From assembly GCA_023268595.1 (NCBI GenBank), contig JALQUD010000003.1, positions 1 through 42,683 of the forward strand: a stretch of DNA of 42,683 nt, read 5' to 3'. Below, piece after piece: positions 8,136-17,050 of the stretch; the first letter of the stretch is position 1, and every line of letters begins with the position of its first letter. Both the position numbers and the translations under genes were made by a program. This DNA is from Candidatus Saccharimonadia bacterium (GTDB lineage: Bacteria > Patescibacteriota > Saccharimonadia > Saccharimonadales > UBA4665). A model generated the notes under the pieces. It saw only the letters and a program-made list of their open reading frames with translations, had not been told where the DNA came from and ran no database searches.

Positions 8136-8630
8136 ATGAACATACCGGCTGAACACGGGACGCAAACACCAAACCTGACCGTGTTTGAACGCGTAGTACA
8201 GAACGCTCCGGAAGAACACCTGTACCTTTCGGAGAGGCACAAAGTACTGATGGCAGTGGATCCATTCGCCAAGTTGCCGTTACAGTCGGTCATAGCTCCA
8301 ACCAAAGGCACCCCAGGCCAAGAGTCGCATTTTGACGAGCTACCGTTTAGGGCGCAGCTCAAACTTCACACGGCATCATCATACCTTGGCAAGAAAATGC
8401 TGGAGCTATGTGAACCGGGTGAGCGGGTCATCAAACATATTGAAGGATTTGCCGTTTCGGACCATCCGCACATCGTTACATATGTAGCTGAGCGGGGCCA
8501 GGGTAGAGATCTGTACGATGGCTCATTCATTGGTGCCGCGGCAGTAGCCTTAGCGACCGAACAGCTCCGGCTGGATGAACATGAAGTGGACGAGCTTGAT
8601 GAGATTCTGACTCGGATAGATAAACTCTAG
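8136..8630 (+). CDS. Degenerate HIT-like protein
   Basis: A 164-residue protein whose order of elements matches HIT-family nucleotide-binding proteins: FERVVQNAP near residue 17, a strand with VIAPTKGTP (52-60), a long central helix, then a SDHPHIVTYV strand (108-117) where the His triad normally lies. In active HIT enzymes this reads H-x-H-x-H; here His112 aligns with the first triad His, but the central nucleophilic His position is Val and the next is Tyr. If the assignment is right it is probably not a standard HIT hydrolase. It has a leaderless promoter (TATAAT 6 nt upstream). The DUF1697 gene follows after 21 nt, probably in the same operon. Confidence 0.55.
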   Translation: MNIPAEHGTQTPNLTVFERVVQNAPEEHLYLSERHKVLMAVDPFAKLPLQSVIAPTKGTPGQESHFDELPFRAQLKLHTASSYLGKKMLELCEPGERVIKHIEGFAVSDHPHIVTYVAERGQGRDLYDGSFIGAAAVALATEQLRLDEHEVDELDEILTRIDKL

Positions 8631-8651
8631 AGAAAGGAAAGGCATTAGACC

Positions 8652-9188
8652 GTGAGATATGTAGCACTGCTGCGTGGTATCAATGTCGGTGGCAATAACA
8701 AGGTGTCGATGGCGCAGCTGAAGGGCACCCTTGCCGCCGACGGTCTGGACGATGTCTCGACCTACATCAACAGTGGCAATATCTTCTTCGGTTCCGAGCG
8801 TTCAGCTGCAGAGGTCGAACGGGTGGTTCATGATGCCATCAGCAGGGAGTTCGGGCTGGATATAAAGGTACTGATAAAGGATCTGCCAGCCATACGCTCG
8901 ATAGCTGCCGCGATTCCGGATGAGTGGCGCAATGACGCTGACATGAAGTGCGATATCATGTACCTATGGGACAGCCACGCCTCACCGGATATCGTAGACA
9001 GCTTGCCGGTACGTGAAGGCATCGACGAAGTACGTTATACGACGGGAGCCATCATCTGGAAAGTAGATAAGGCCGTGGCCACGCGCAGCGGCCTTGGAAA
9101 GCTGGTCGGTACCGATCTGTACGCTCACATGACCGTTCGCAACGCCAATACGGCCCGCGTCCTGTTGCAGCGCCTGGAAATGCCATAG
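8652..9188 (+). CDS. DUF1697 family protein
   Basis: A 178-residue protein with the hallmark N-terminus of DUF1697: YVALLRGINVGGNNKVSMAQL, then STYINSGNIFF at about residue 37, and a C-terminal TVRNANTARVLL. Function is unknown in the family. The start is GTG at 8652, supported by AGGAAAGG about 9 nt upstream and by the family's start at this position. It is probably cotranscribed with the HIT-like gene. Confidence 0.88.
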   Translation: MRYVALLRGINVGGNNKVSMAQLKGTLAADGLDDVSTYINSGNIFFGSERSAAEVERVVHDAISREFGLDIKVLIKDLPAIRSIAAAIPDEWRNDADMKCDIMYLWDSHASPDIVDSLPVREGIDEVRYTTGAIIWKVDKAVATRSGLGKLVGTDLYAHMTVRNANTARVLLQRLEMP

Positions 9189-9250
9189 TTCACATTGACA
9201 AAACCTGCCATACCGGTAATGCTTAGACTTAGGAGATATTACGACTAAGC

Positions 9251-10885
9251 ATGTTTTTTCTACACAAAGACAAACCCAAAGATGACAACCAGCAGGATCA
9301 AAAATCCGCTCCTGCCACCGCGCCCGTCGTAGAACCGGCGGACAGCAACCAGAACCAAGCTACACCGGCAGACAACCCGACCGCAGAAGGACAGGTTCCA
9401 GATGTCGACCTGCTGGAACGGCAGGTCCATGCACTCGCGAACGGCCATCCGGTACCGGAAGCCCCCACGCCGCCTTCGATGGTCGAAGATCATGAAGCCG
9501 ACGCATCAGAACCAATCAAAGACTCATCCCCGGAATCATCGGATATACCGATCATACCCGCCGCACCGGCCTCCGACCCGCAGCACATTGACGGCATGGA
9601 ATATGAACCAGTGATGATCACGCCTGACAGCACCGACCAGCCGGAGCCTCAGCAATCAGAATTACCGGTCATAACATTACCAGCAACGGCCGAGGAATCA
9701 GACGGACCCGTGACGCAGCCGACACCGGCTGAACCGACGACGACAGCGGCCACGGACGAGCCGGTTACGGCCGCACCGCCCGCGGAAGAACCAGCCAAGG
9801 CACCAACTGACGTCCCGGCCATCACTGCCGAATCGACTGTCGCGCAGTGGTTGGACCACCCGGTAGGCGGAGTCATCTTCCGGGACATGCTCAAGCAGGC
9901 CGGTCAGAATGAAAGTGTCGTCAAGATCGTCAGGCACATGCAGATGCAGCGGCTGGTCTCTATGAGCGGCGGCCGCTTTACCCAGGACATGCTCGATGAC
10001 ATGGTCCGCCAGGCTAACGATGGCCAATCCGTAGCCGAGAATATTGAAGGACAACCGGAACCCGCGCCTCACATTCAGGCAGTGGCACCCATAGCCCAGC
10101 CAGCGCCATCAGCAGGGGAGCAAGCCTGGCAGGAACGGCCCACGGTCGGCCGGTTCGACGGCAAGACCATCATCGTGACTGGCGCCGGTTCAGGTATCGG
10201 CAAGGCAGTGGCCAGCCGCATCGTCCGTGAGGGTGGCCAGGTGATTGCCGTCGACATTTCAGAGGAGCGTTTGACCGAGCTGCAGAACGAACTGCCTGGC
10301 TCGTCCGTCAAGACCGTCGCCGGTGACATCACCAGTGAAGGCACCATCGCTACCATCATCAATACGACCGGTGATGCGGTCCATGGCTTGGCCAACGTAG
10401 CCGGCGTCATGGATAATATGACACCGCTGCACGAGATGTCGGATGAGATCTGGAACAAGGTCATGAACGTCAATCTGAACGGTATGATGAAGCTCAGCCG
10501 GGCCGTGTTACCGCTGATGCTCGCCAGCCATAACGGCACCATCGTCAATGTCGGTTCCGAAGCCAGCCTTAAGGCATCGATGGCAGGCACGGCTTACACC
10601 GTTTCCAAACACGCCGTGGTGGGCCTGACCAAGAGCATGGCCTTCATGTACGGCCCAAGCGGCATCCGCACCAACATGGTGGCGCCCGGTGCCGTCATGA
10701 CGAACATTGAAGCATCATTCGCCTCCGACCTTGGTGCTGAGCGAGTCAACAGCATCCTGACGACCATGCCGGCGCCAGCCGAAGCCAGCCACCTGGCAGC
10801 CTCGATCTGCTTCCTGCTAAGTGACGACTCGGTCAATATCAACGGCGCGGTACTTCCGTCCGATGGCGGCTGGTCAGTACAGTAG
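9251..10885 (+). CDS. SDR oxidoreductase with a long disordered N-terminal extension
   Basis: A 544-residue protein, twice the usual SDR length. Residues 1-190 are low-complexity, rich in Pro, Ala, Thr, Glu and Asp, with no signal peptide. Residues 192-257 form a compact helical segment (VAQWLDHPVGGVIF to DMLDDMVRQAN) of unknown role. A second Pro-rich linker leads to a complete SDR domain (300-544) with TGAGSGIG (310-317), Ser436 (NVGSEAS), Tyr449 and Lys453, so the enzyme part looks active. The ATG at 9251 has AGGAG about 13 nt upstream; TTGACA at 9195-9200 could be the -35, but the -10 is poor. The extension may be a scaffold or binding arm (inference). A perfect palindromic terminator follows. 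Confidence 0.85.
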   Translation: MFFLHKDKPKDDNQQDQKSAPATAPVVEPADSNQNQATPADNPTAEGQVPDVDLLERQVHALANGHPVPEAPTPPSMVEDHEADASEPIKDSSPESSDIPIIPAAPASDPQHIDGMEYEPVMITPDSTDQPEPQQSELPVITLPATAEESDGPVTQPTPAEPTTTAATDEPVTAAPPAEEPAKAPTDVPAITAESTVAQWLDHPVGGVIFRDMLKQAGQNESVVKIVRHMQMQRLVSMSGGRFTQDMLDDMVRQANDGQSVAENIEGQPEPAPHIQAVAPIAQPAPSAGEQAWQERPTVGRFDGKTIIVTGAGSGIGKAVASRIVREGGQVIAVDISEERLTELQNELPGSSVKTVAGDITSEGTIATIINTTGDAVHGLANVAGVMDNMTPLHEMSDEIWNKVMNVNLNGMMKLSRAVLPLMLASHNGTIVNVGSEASLKASMAGTAYTVSKHAVVGLTKSMAFMYGPSGIRTNMVAPGAVMTNIEASFASDLGAERVNSILTTMPAPAEASHLAASICFLLSDDSVNINGAVLPSDGGWSVQ

Positions 10886-10921
10886 CCGATTCAGCGCTGA
10901 TGATGCGCAGAGTTCACGATA

Positions 10922-10953
10922 GAAAAGCCGGACAGATATCTGTCCGGCTTTTC
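10922..10953. terminator. Bidirectional terminator, 32-bp perfect palindrome
   Basis: GAAAAGCCGGACAGAT is followed directly by its exact reverse complement. The arms provide A and T tracts on both strands, so it can end the SDR gene (plus) and the REC-kinase gene (minus), which converge here. Confidence 0.9.
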
Positions 10954-10973
10954 ATTTTACCGAGCCAACCGGA

Positions 10974-12125
10974 TCAGCGACGCGGCGGCAGGGTAATCAG
11001 GAACGTCGAACCCTTGCCCGGTGTCGAGGAAACCTGAATCGTGCCATCGTGCAATTCCACCACCTGGTTGGCCCAATAGAGGCCCAGGCCGCTGCCACCG
11101 ACCTCAACCGACAAAGGATTGGCGATGCGCGAGAACTTCTTGAATAGCTTGTCCATGTCTTCGGCAGCGATGCCGACGCCTTCATCACGGACCTCGATGG
11201 TCGTCGAACCGCCCGAGTAGCCTTCGAGCGTCAAGTGGATAGCACCGCCTGGTGGCGTGTACTTGCTGGCGTTCTCGATGATATTGCCGAGCGCCATCGT
11301 GAAATACTCGCTGTCGATATCGGCGTGGATACTGTAGTCAGGCCGGTTATAGTGGACGGTCTGGGAGCGTTCATCGAAAGCAGGGCGCACATCTTTGAGC
11401 ACATCCTGGACCACGTCATGCAGATTCTTGGAAGCCGGCTTGATGACGACTTTATCCAGATCGAGCTGGGCGACACGCAGGATATCATTGACGACCGCCA
11501 GCTGCCGCTCATTACTCTCATACGCGGTGGTCAGCATTTCCATCTGGCCCTTGCTCAATGGTCCGACATAGCCATCCATCAGCATGCCGATATACTGCTT
11601 GACGGCCGTGGCCGGCGTGCGCAGCTGGTGGCTGGCCAGGGCGATGAATTCATCCTTGGAGCGGCCGATTTCCCGTAGCTGTTCAATGCGTTGGGCTTCC
11701 ATGGCCTTGCGCTGTATCGAGTATCTGATGACGCGCGACAGCAATTCGGCGTCAAACGAGCCTTTCACGAGGTAATCCGAAACTCCCAGGTCCATGGCCT
11801 GACGTTCCAAGCCTTCATCGCCGGCTCCGGTCATGATGATGAACGGCTCCACGCGGTCGAACAGGTTGAATTTGCCAAGCAGGTCAAGACCCGTCTCCGC
11901 GCCTAGCCGGTAATCGACCAGATATGCCTGATAACCGCCTTCGGTTATCAGCTGTTCAGCCTTGGCTACGTCAGGTTCCCAGGTTATCTGGAACGGATTG
12001 CCGTGGATTTTACGCGCAATGCGCTCAAGAATGATGAAGTCTTCTTCGTCATCGTCTACCAGCAATACCGGTATGCGGTCCGGGTCGTCCGTCAGGCCCT
12101 CAGGATTTCGCACCGTTTCCACCAT
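10974..12125 (-). CDS. Response-regulator receiver fused to a histidine kinase
   Basis: A 383-residue cytoplasmic hybrid. An N-terminal receiver (18-135) has the acidic pair in LLVDDDEED, phosphoacceptor Asp71 (LVDYRL) and Lys121. A HisKA domain follows with His166 (SHQLRTP), then an ATPase domain with Asn285 (NIIENASKYT), DEGVGIA and GGSGLGL. There is no membrane segment. A REC at the N-terminus of a kinase suggests that phosphate on REC controls the kinase. The frame is open back to a TTG at 12179; I chose ATG 12125 because GGGAGG lies about 11 nt before it. It overlaps the upstream receiver gene by 26 nt, so the two should be coupled. Confidence 0.87.
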   Translation of the reverse strand: MVETVRNPEGLTDDPDRIPVLLVDDDEEDFIILERIARKIHGNPFQITWEPDVAKAEQLITEGGYQAYLVDYRLGAETGLDLLGKFNLFDRVEPFIIMTGAGDEGLERQAMDLGVSDYLVKGSFDAELLSRVIRYSIQRKAMEAQRIEQLREIGRSKDEFIALASHQLRTPATAVKQYIGMLMDGYVGPLSKGQMEMLTTAYESNERQLAVVNDILRVAQLDLDKVVIKPASKNLHDVVQDVLKDVRPAFDERSQTVHYNRPDYSIHADIDSEYFTMALGNIIENASKYTPPGGAIHLTLEGYSGGSTTIEVRDEGVGIAAEDMDKLFKKFSRIANPLSVEVGGSGLGLYWANQVVELHDGTIQVSSTPGKGSTFLITLPPRR

Positions 12126-12585
12126 GCCCAGCATCCCCTCCCGAAGGCAACTCGACGATTTCGAACCAGTACCGTCCAAGCGCCTGCATGACCTGGATCA
12201 GGTTGTCGAAGGTAACCGGCTTGGTGATGAATGAGTTGACGCCCAGCTTATATGATTTGTAAATATCTTCCTCGGCCTTGGAAGTAGTAAAGACGACGAC
12301 TGGTATGTCACGCAGCTCAGGGTCATCTTTGATCTCGCGTAGGGCCTCACGGCCGTCTTTTCGTGGCATGTTCAGGTCCAGCAGGATTACGCCAGGCCGG
12401 TCTTTGATATCACGGTCGGTATAGTCGCCGCCACAGCGCAGGTACTCGAGCAATTCTTCGCCATCCTTAACGCGGACCAAGTTGTTCAATAGCTTGCTTT
12501 GGGCCAGGGCTTTCTTAGCTAGCAGAAAGTCATCGTCATCGTCATCGGCCATCAGGATGGTTATACGGGATTTGTCGGTTGTCAT
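12100..12585 (-). CDS. Stand-alone response regulator (Rcp1-like receiver)
   Basis: A 161-residue receiver-only protein. It has the acidic cluster ADDDDDD (13-19), phosphoacceptor Asp70 (LLDLNMP), Thr100 and Lys122 (FITKPV), with the insertion-rich helix typical of Rcp1-type regulators paired with phytochrome-like kinases. It has no output domain, so it probably passes phosphate or binds a partner. Its ATG overlaps the stop of the upstream kinase (ATGA), and its own end overlaps the REC-kinase gene, giving a three-gene overlapping operon. Confidence 0.9.
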   Translation of the reverse strand: MTTDKSRITILMADDDDDDFLLAKKALAQSKLLNNLVRVKDGEELLEYLRCGGDYTDRDIKDRPGVILLDLNMPRKDGREALREIKDDPELRDIPVVVFTTSKAEEDIYKSYKLGVNSFITKPVTFDNLIQVMQALGRYWFEIVELPSGGDAGHGGNGAKS

Positions 12586-14276
12586 AAGGTGGGCTCTTTC
12601 TGAGTGTTGCCAGCCTTCGGGCCGGCTACATCTTGAGCCGGCTTGGTGATGACTGCTGCGCAGGGCAGGTTGATGGTGAATACCGAGCCCTCTCCAGGCC
12701 GGCTGTCCGCCGTGATGGTTCCTCCATGGCGTTCTATAATCTTACGGCATACTGCCAGTCCTATGCCAGTACCCTCATAATCATTCTTGTCATGCAAGCG
12801 CTGGAACACGGCGAATATGCGGTCCAGATATTTGGTGTCGAAGCCGACACCGTTGTCGCGTACCCGTATGCTGACGTATGGCCGGTCGTCCAACGTGCAG
12901 TCTGTCGCCGTTATGGTAACGACCGGTGCGATGCCTTTACGATGAAATTTGAGGGCGTTGCCCAACAGATTCTGGAACAGTTGCCGCATCTGCAGCGGGT
13001 CGGCTTCGATGACCGGCAATTCACCGATGTCGACCGTGCCACCGGTCTCGGCGATGCGGGCTTCCAAGTCGGTCGCCACATCGCGGGCTATGACCGTCAG
13101 TTCGACCGGCACGAATGGCTGGGTCTTGGTCGACACACGACTGAAGGCCAGCAGGTCCGAGATCAGCGTGCTCATGCGGGCTGCGGCGCTCTGCATCCGA
13201 TGCAGGTAATCCTTGCCGTCGCCCAATTGCGAAGCATGTTCCTGCTCCAGCAGGTTACCGAAGGCCTGGATTTTACGCAGCGGCTCCTGCAAGTCGTGGC
13301 TGGCCACGTATGCGAAATCCTGTAGCTCCCGGTTACTACGGTTGAGCTCTTCGTTGAGGGCGGTCAGTTTGCGCGTACGCTCCTTGACGCGGTGTTCCAG
13401 GCGATCCTTCATGTCGCGTAGCTCCTGCTCGGCGATCTTGCGCTCACTGATGTCGACGACCACGCCAGGGAAGCGCAGCGGCTTGCCATCCTCATCAGTC
13501 TCAACCCGGCCGCGGGCGATGACCCACCGGACCGTGCCATCACGGCTAACGGTGCGGTATTCTTCCTCGAACGATGCCGCATCGCGTACCGTCTGTGCTA
13601 TCTTGGCGGTCACACGTTCACGGTCACCCTCATGGATGGAAGTAGTGAACACTTCGAGTGGCAATCCGTCCTTGGCCTCGGCTTCGTCGACACCGAACAT
13701 CCGTAACAGGTTGGAATCGGCCACCAGGTTATCTTCTGATATAGTCCAGAGCCAGGTTCCAATCAGACCGACTGCCAAAGCTTCCTGGAGCTGGCGCTGC
13801 GTCTGATCGAGCTTGCGGCTGGTCACGACCTCTTCGGTCACATTGACAGTCGATTGTAGGATGTACAGTAGTGAACCGTCACCATCAAAGATCGGGTAGT
13901 GCGTGGCACGCCAATAGCGCTGCTCCAGCTTACCGTCGGGACCTTTCAGGTCGTAGCGCAGATCCTTCATGGAATCGGCCTTGCCAGTCTTGACGACCCG
14001 ACGCAAGGACTCGATGACATCGCTGACGCCAGTAGCCTTGAACTTCGGTGAACTGTCGGGATAGGCCGTCAGGAAGGGCTTACCGACGACCTGGTTGAGC
14101 GGCAGCATGGCCACGTCGGCATGGGCCTGGTTCTCGGCCAGGATAGTAAAATCGGGGTCATCGCCGGCTATCAGCATGACCGCACCCGGCAGCGTATTGA
14201 ACAACTGCTCGTAATTCACTTGGCCCCGTATAGTACATGTCTTACGGGAAGGATTGACACGATTCTTTTCAGACAT
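12582..14276 (-). CDS. PAS-containing sensor histidine kinase
   Basis: A 564-residue soluble kinase. Residues 22-150 form a PAS domain, 160-282 a second PAS/PAC domain (ending GVVVDISERK), 283-322 a coiled coil, then HisKA with His327 (ASHDLQEPLRKIQ, the phytochrome-like class) and an ATPase domain with Asn440, DNGVGFD (474-480) and GTGIGL (502-507). Without membrane segments it should sense an internal cue. The frame runs back to 14345, but TATACT (minus, 14283-14288) lies 6 nt before the ATG at 14276, so I take that as a leaderless start. It heads the operon with the receiver and the REC-kinase. Confidence 0.88.
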   Translation of the reverse strand: MSEKNRVNPSRKTCTIRGQVNYEQLFNTLPGAVMLIAGDDPDFTILAENQAHADVAMLPLNQVVGKPFLTAYPDSSPKFKATGVSDVIESLRRVVKTGKADSMKDLRYDLKGPDGKLEQRYWRATHYPIFDGDGSLLYILQSTVNVTEEVVTSRKLDQTQRQLQEALAVGLIGTWLWTISEDNLVADSNLLRMFGVDEAEAKDGLPLEVFTTSIHEGDRERVTAKIAQTVRDAASFEEEYRTVSRDGTVRWVIARGRVETDEDGKPLRFPGVVVDISERKIAEQELRDMKDRLEHRVKERTRKLTALNEELNRSNRELQDFAYVASHDLQEPLRKIQAFGNLLEQEHASQLGDGKDYLHRMQSAAARMSTLISDLLAFSRVSTKTQPFVPVELTVIARDVATDLEARIAETGGTVDIGELPVIEADPLQMRQLFQNLLGNALKFHRKGIAPVVTITATDCTLDDRPYVSIRVRDNGVGFDTKYLDRIFAVFQRLHDKNDYEGTGIGLAVCRKIIERHGGTITADSRPGEGSVFTINLPCAAVITKPAQDVAGPKAGNTQKEPTL

Positions 14277-14282
14277 GCTGTC

Positions 14283-14288
14283 AGTATA
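14283..14288 (-). promoter_or_regulatory. -10 box of a probable leaderless promoter
   Basis: TATACT on the minus strand, exactly 6 nt before the ATG at 14276. It identifies the start of the sensor kinase and its operon. Confidence 0.65.
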
Positions 14289-14363
14289 CGCCAGCCTGGC
14301 CGCCAGACCTGTAAGAAAAGCCACAGACGAGCGACCGGGAAGCACAGTCTTTCACGCGGCCCA

Positions 14364-15941
14364 TTAGTAGATTTCTTCCTGACGGTCGCGGATGAATTTG
14401 ATCCACTGTCTGGCCAACTTAAGTGATGATTTCAATGGCAGCTCAATGCCCAAATCCAGCAAGCGGGCCACCACGTTCACCTGGGCGTATTTGGACGAGA
14501 CCCAACGGCCGATCATGATGAACGGCAGATAAAAGAAGTCGCTGGCGGCCGTCAGCAGGCCGGTGTCGTTTGACACCAGCTCCAGGTCGCGCACCATACG
14601 GCTCAGCCGGAAGCCCAGGAAGCTGGCGGTCGACAGGAACATCAGGAAGATAATGGCCTGTACGAATGAGAAGTCCAGCAGATACAAGGCCGTCGAAGCC
14701 ACGGCCAATGGCACCAGAAAGACTATCGCATAACCGATGCGGGCAGCTGTGCCCATGCGTCTGGGTAGCGCCCGGATCGCGCCCGCCACCGGCGGTTCGT
14801 TAGTGAACAAGGCGCGCTCCATGTAAGCCCGCACGGCTTCGGCGTTGGCTAACGTAGGATGGCTCAGGCTCAGTTTGAGGCTGGCCATGTAAAGCGGCGG
14901 CACCAACAGATTGACTAGCAACGGCACGACAGCCACCGACCCGAATACCAGCAGGTCGTAGGGGATTTCCACCACCAGGCCGATCAGCATCTTGGTCACG
15001 AAGATGAAGATGATGCTTTTGAGCAGTCCGGCGTCCAGCCGCTTACCAAGGTCGGCATACACGCGCGCCAGGTGCAGCATGTACTCATCCATGAAGAGCT
15101 TGCGGTCCTTCAGCAGCTCCGGCAGGTCGTCACGCACAGCCGCCATGCTATTGAGCACGCGCAGCGGTGCACCGTAGCGGCTGACCACCCGCTCCAGGTT
15201 GCGCGTCAGATCAGACCACAACAGGCGGTCAATCTTTTTATTGAACGCCACATAGGCCGACAGGTCCTGCGGCCCTTGGCGGTACAAGCGCAGCAGGTCG
15301 GAGCGCACGAGCGCCCGGTCAGACTTGAGCAGGGTATGGTGGACGGCGATGTACAGACAGATATCATAGTCGGCCTTCTCGTCAGAGTCTTCAGAGCGCA
15401 GGAACTTCTGCTTTGGCAACAGCTTGGAATAGTGGCTGTAGCCAACGTACGCCAGGGCGGTCAGATGGCTGTGCGGGTTAAGCGCTTCCTCGGCGTAGAC
15501 CGAAACGACGTCGAGCAGCCATTCGCCAACATCGTCACGGCCAGCTCCCGCCTCCCGCATCTGCCAATAGGCCGTAGTGTACGTGCGGGCCAGCGTGGTG
15601 ATGCGGTCGGCGACGGCCGAGCTATACAGGTCGTTAGCAAAGTATCCCGCCTGCGTCAGCTCGATGATCAGCTCCTCGCCAAAATTATCCTGGATGTCGC
15701 GCTTGGTTGCCATGGGCAGGTTACGGCCACAGAACCGTCTGACAGCATGCTGCAGGACCAGATGGTCTTCGGTATACTCGGCGGCATTACGCAGCTGTTC
15801 GTAGGCGCTACTGAGTGAACTGCCGATGCCGGGCACATGGATGACCGTGCCTTTATCGCGGATGACACGTTCGGACTTGGTATGCGCACGGGCGGCACGC
15901 AACTGCTCTTGAAGCAGACCGGCAAGATGTTGGTTTGTCAT
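14364..15941 (-). CDS. Large hypothetical membrane protein, 525 aa
   Basis: I do not recognise the family. Residues 1-300 are soluble and mostly helical (HEAT- or TPR-like in look, no clear repeat), with many Arg and Leu residues. Membrane segments are predicted by eye at about 307-323, 328-350, 402-422 and 426-444, with a further hydrophobic stretch near 468-480 and an amphipathic basic tail. A polar segment between helices 2 and 3 (350-400) is probably cytoplasmic. The start at 15941 follows an AT-rich stretch containing TATAAT (minus, 15958-15963). It lies between the kinase operon and the LysR gene, with no overlap to either, so no function can be drawn from context. Confidence 0.75.
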   Translation of the reverse strand: MTNQHLAGLLQEQLRAARAHTKSERVIRDKGTVIHVPGIGSSLSSAYEQLRNAAEYTEDHLVLQHAVRRFCGRNLPMATKRDIQDNFGEELIIELTQAGYFANDLYSSAVADRITTLARTYTTAYWQMREAGAGRDDVGEWLLDVVSVYAEEALNPHSHLTALAYVGYSHYSKLLPKQKFLRSEDSDEKADYDICLYIAVHHTLLKSDRALVRSDLLRLYRQGPQDLSAYVAFNKKIDRLLWSDLTRNLERVVSRYGAPLRVLNSMAAVRDDLPELLKDRKLFMDEYMLHLARVYADLGKRLDAGLLKSIIFIFVTKMLIGLVVEIPYDLLVFGSVAVVPLLVNLLVPPLYMASLKLSLSHPTLANAEAVRAYMERALFTNEPPVAGAIRALPRRMGTAARIGYAIVFLVPLAVASTALYLLDFSFVQAIIFLMFLSTASFLGFRLSRMVRDLELVSNDTGLLTAASDFFYLPFIMIGRWVSSKYAQVNVVARLLDLGIELPLKSSLKLARQWIKFIRDRQEEIY

Positions 15942-15999
15942 TGCGGATATATCTTATATTATATACCTTTTTATACAGATGTAACGGATGTCGGCGACC

Positions 16000-16896
16000 T
16001 TAATGCCACATGTCGGCAAGCAATCCGTCCAGCTCGCCCGTCTGCTTCCGTAATGCCGCCGCCACATGCTCAAGCACTATGCTGACACCACTATGCAACT
16101 GACGATAGACGATGGCTATCGGACGATGCGCATATCCGTCGCGGCCCACAGGGTGGACAACGAGGGAGTGGTCCCGTAAGCCGTCCTTGACCATAGGGTA
16201 GGGCAACGTGGCGTGGCCCCGGCCTAAGCGGACCAGCCGCAGCATGGTCTGCGGACTGGTAGAGAACATTTCCGGCTCGAACGGCAACAGACTGGCTTGG
16301 TCATAGGCGTCACGTACGATACCGAAGGTGACCGAATCGCGGTGGTAGGCTATCAGTCGCCGGTCCCCGCCCAGGAAGCCGTCTGACCGGCTGACATCCA
16401 CCAGAGCTTCATCTCCGACCATCCGCTGATGTATCGACCGGGGCAGCTCCGCTTCCGGCCGGAAGACCGTGATAGCGAAGTCCAATTCCAACCGGTCGAC
16501 CGCCGCCAGCAACGAACGCGAGTCATTCACCGTCATCGACAACTCATAGGTACGGTCAAGCAAGCCGAACAATGTGGCGTCGTCGCAGATCATATCGGCC
16601 ATGCTGTCGATGGCTCCTATCCGCAACAGGCTGCGCTGCCCGGAAGCCACGGCAAGCTGTTGCCGGAATTCCTGGTCACCACGGAGGCGGTCGCAGGCAT
16701 ACTGGTACGTGGCCTGGCCGGCGGCCGTCACCTCGAAGCGGTTCTGGGCGCGTATCAGCAATATGGCTCCCAGCTGTTTTTCGAGTTTGGACAACGATAC
16801 CGACAACGCTGGCTGCGATAACCTCAGTTGCCGCGAGGCGACCGTGAAGCTGCGTTGCTCGACCAAAACCTTGAAGTGCCGTAGGCGATCATCCAT
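16000..16896 (-). CDS. LysR-family transcriptional regulator
   Basis: A 298-residue LTTR. The N-terminal winged helix-turn-helix is clear (LRHFKVLVEQRSFTVASRQL, LSQPALSVSLSKLEKQLG, residues 5-43). The rest is a substrate-binding-type effector domain. The frame opens at an ATG at 16929, but I chose ATG 16896 because family members begin about here and GAAAGGA lies 7 nt upstream. It is divergent from the inositol-3-phosphate synthase gene across an AT-rich gap, the classic arrangement for an LTTR acting on its neighbour (inference). The effector is unknown. Confidence 0.88.
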   Translation of the reverse strand: MDDRLRHFKVLVEQRSFTVASRQLRLSQPALSVSLSKLEKQLGAILLIRAQNRFEVTAAGQATYQYACDRLRGDQEFRQQLAVASGQRSLLRIGAIDSMADMICDDATLFGLLDRTYELSMTVNDSRSLLAAVDRLELDFAITVFRPEAELPRSIHQRMVGDEALVDVSRSDGFLGGDRRLIAYHRDSVTFGIVRDAYDQASLLPFEPEMFSTSPQTMLRLVRLGRGHATLPYPMVKDGLRDHSLVVHPVGRDGYAHRPIAIVYRQLHSGVSIVLEHVAAALRKQTGELDGLLADMWH

Positions 16897-16929
16897 GCTT
16901 GCTTGCGTCCTTTCTGGCCGGTAAGCCAT

Positions 16930-17050
16930 AACCCTAACTATCGCTTATAAGTTTTATTTATAGGACTATTCATTTTTTATATTTTTCATTTATAGCTCAC
17001 GACAGGACAATAGGGAAGTACCTAATTTAAGCGTTACGGGAGATTCCCTT
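16930..17050. promoter_or_regulatory. Divergent AT-rich control region between lysR and ino1
   Basis: Contains an 8-bp palindrome CTTATAAG (16944-16951 region) and an ATAA-N7-TTAT inverted element just after it, which fits the loose T-N11-A form of LTTR sites. GGGAGA near 17039 is the ribosome site for ino1. Exact promoters were not resolved. Confidence 0.4.

Noticed and set aside
15072..15818. 248-codon open frame antisense to the 525-aa membrane protein
   Set aside because: Translation is low-complexity and lacks domain motifs, and the opposite strand has a coherent protein with membrane helices.
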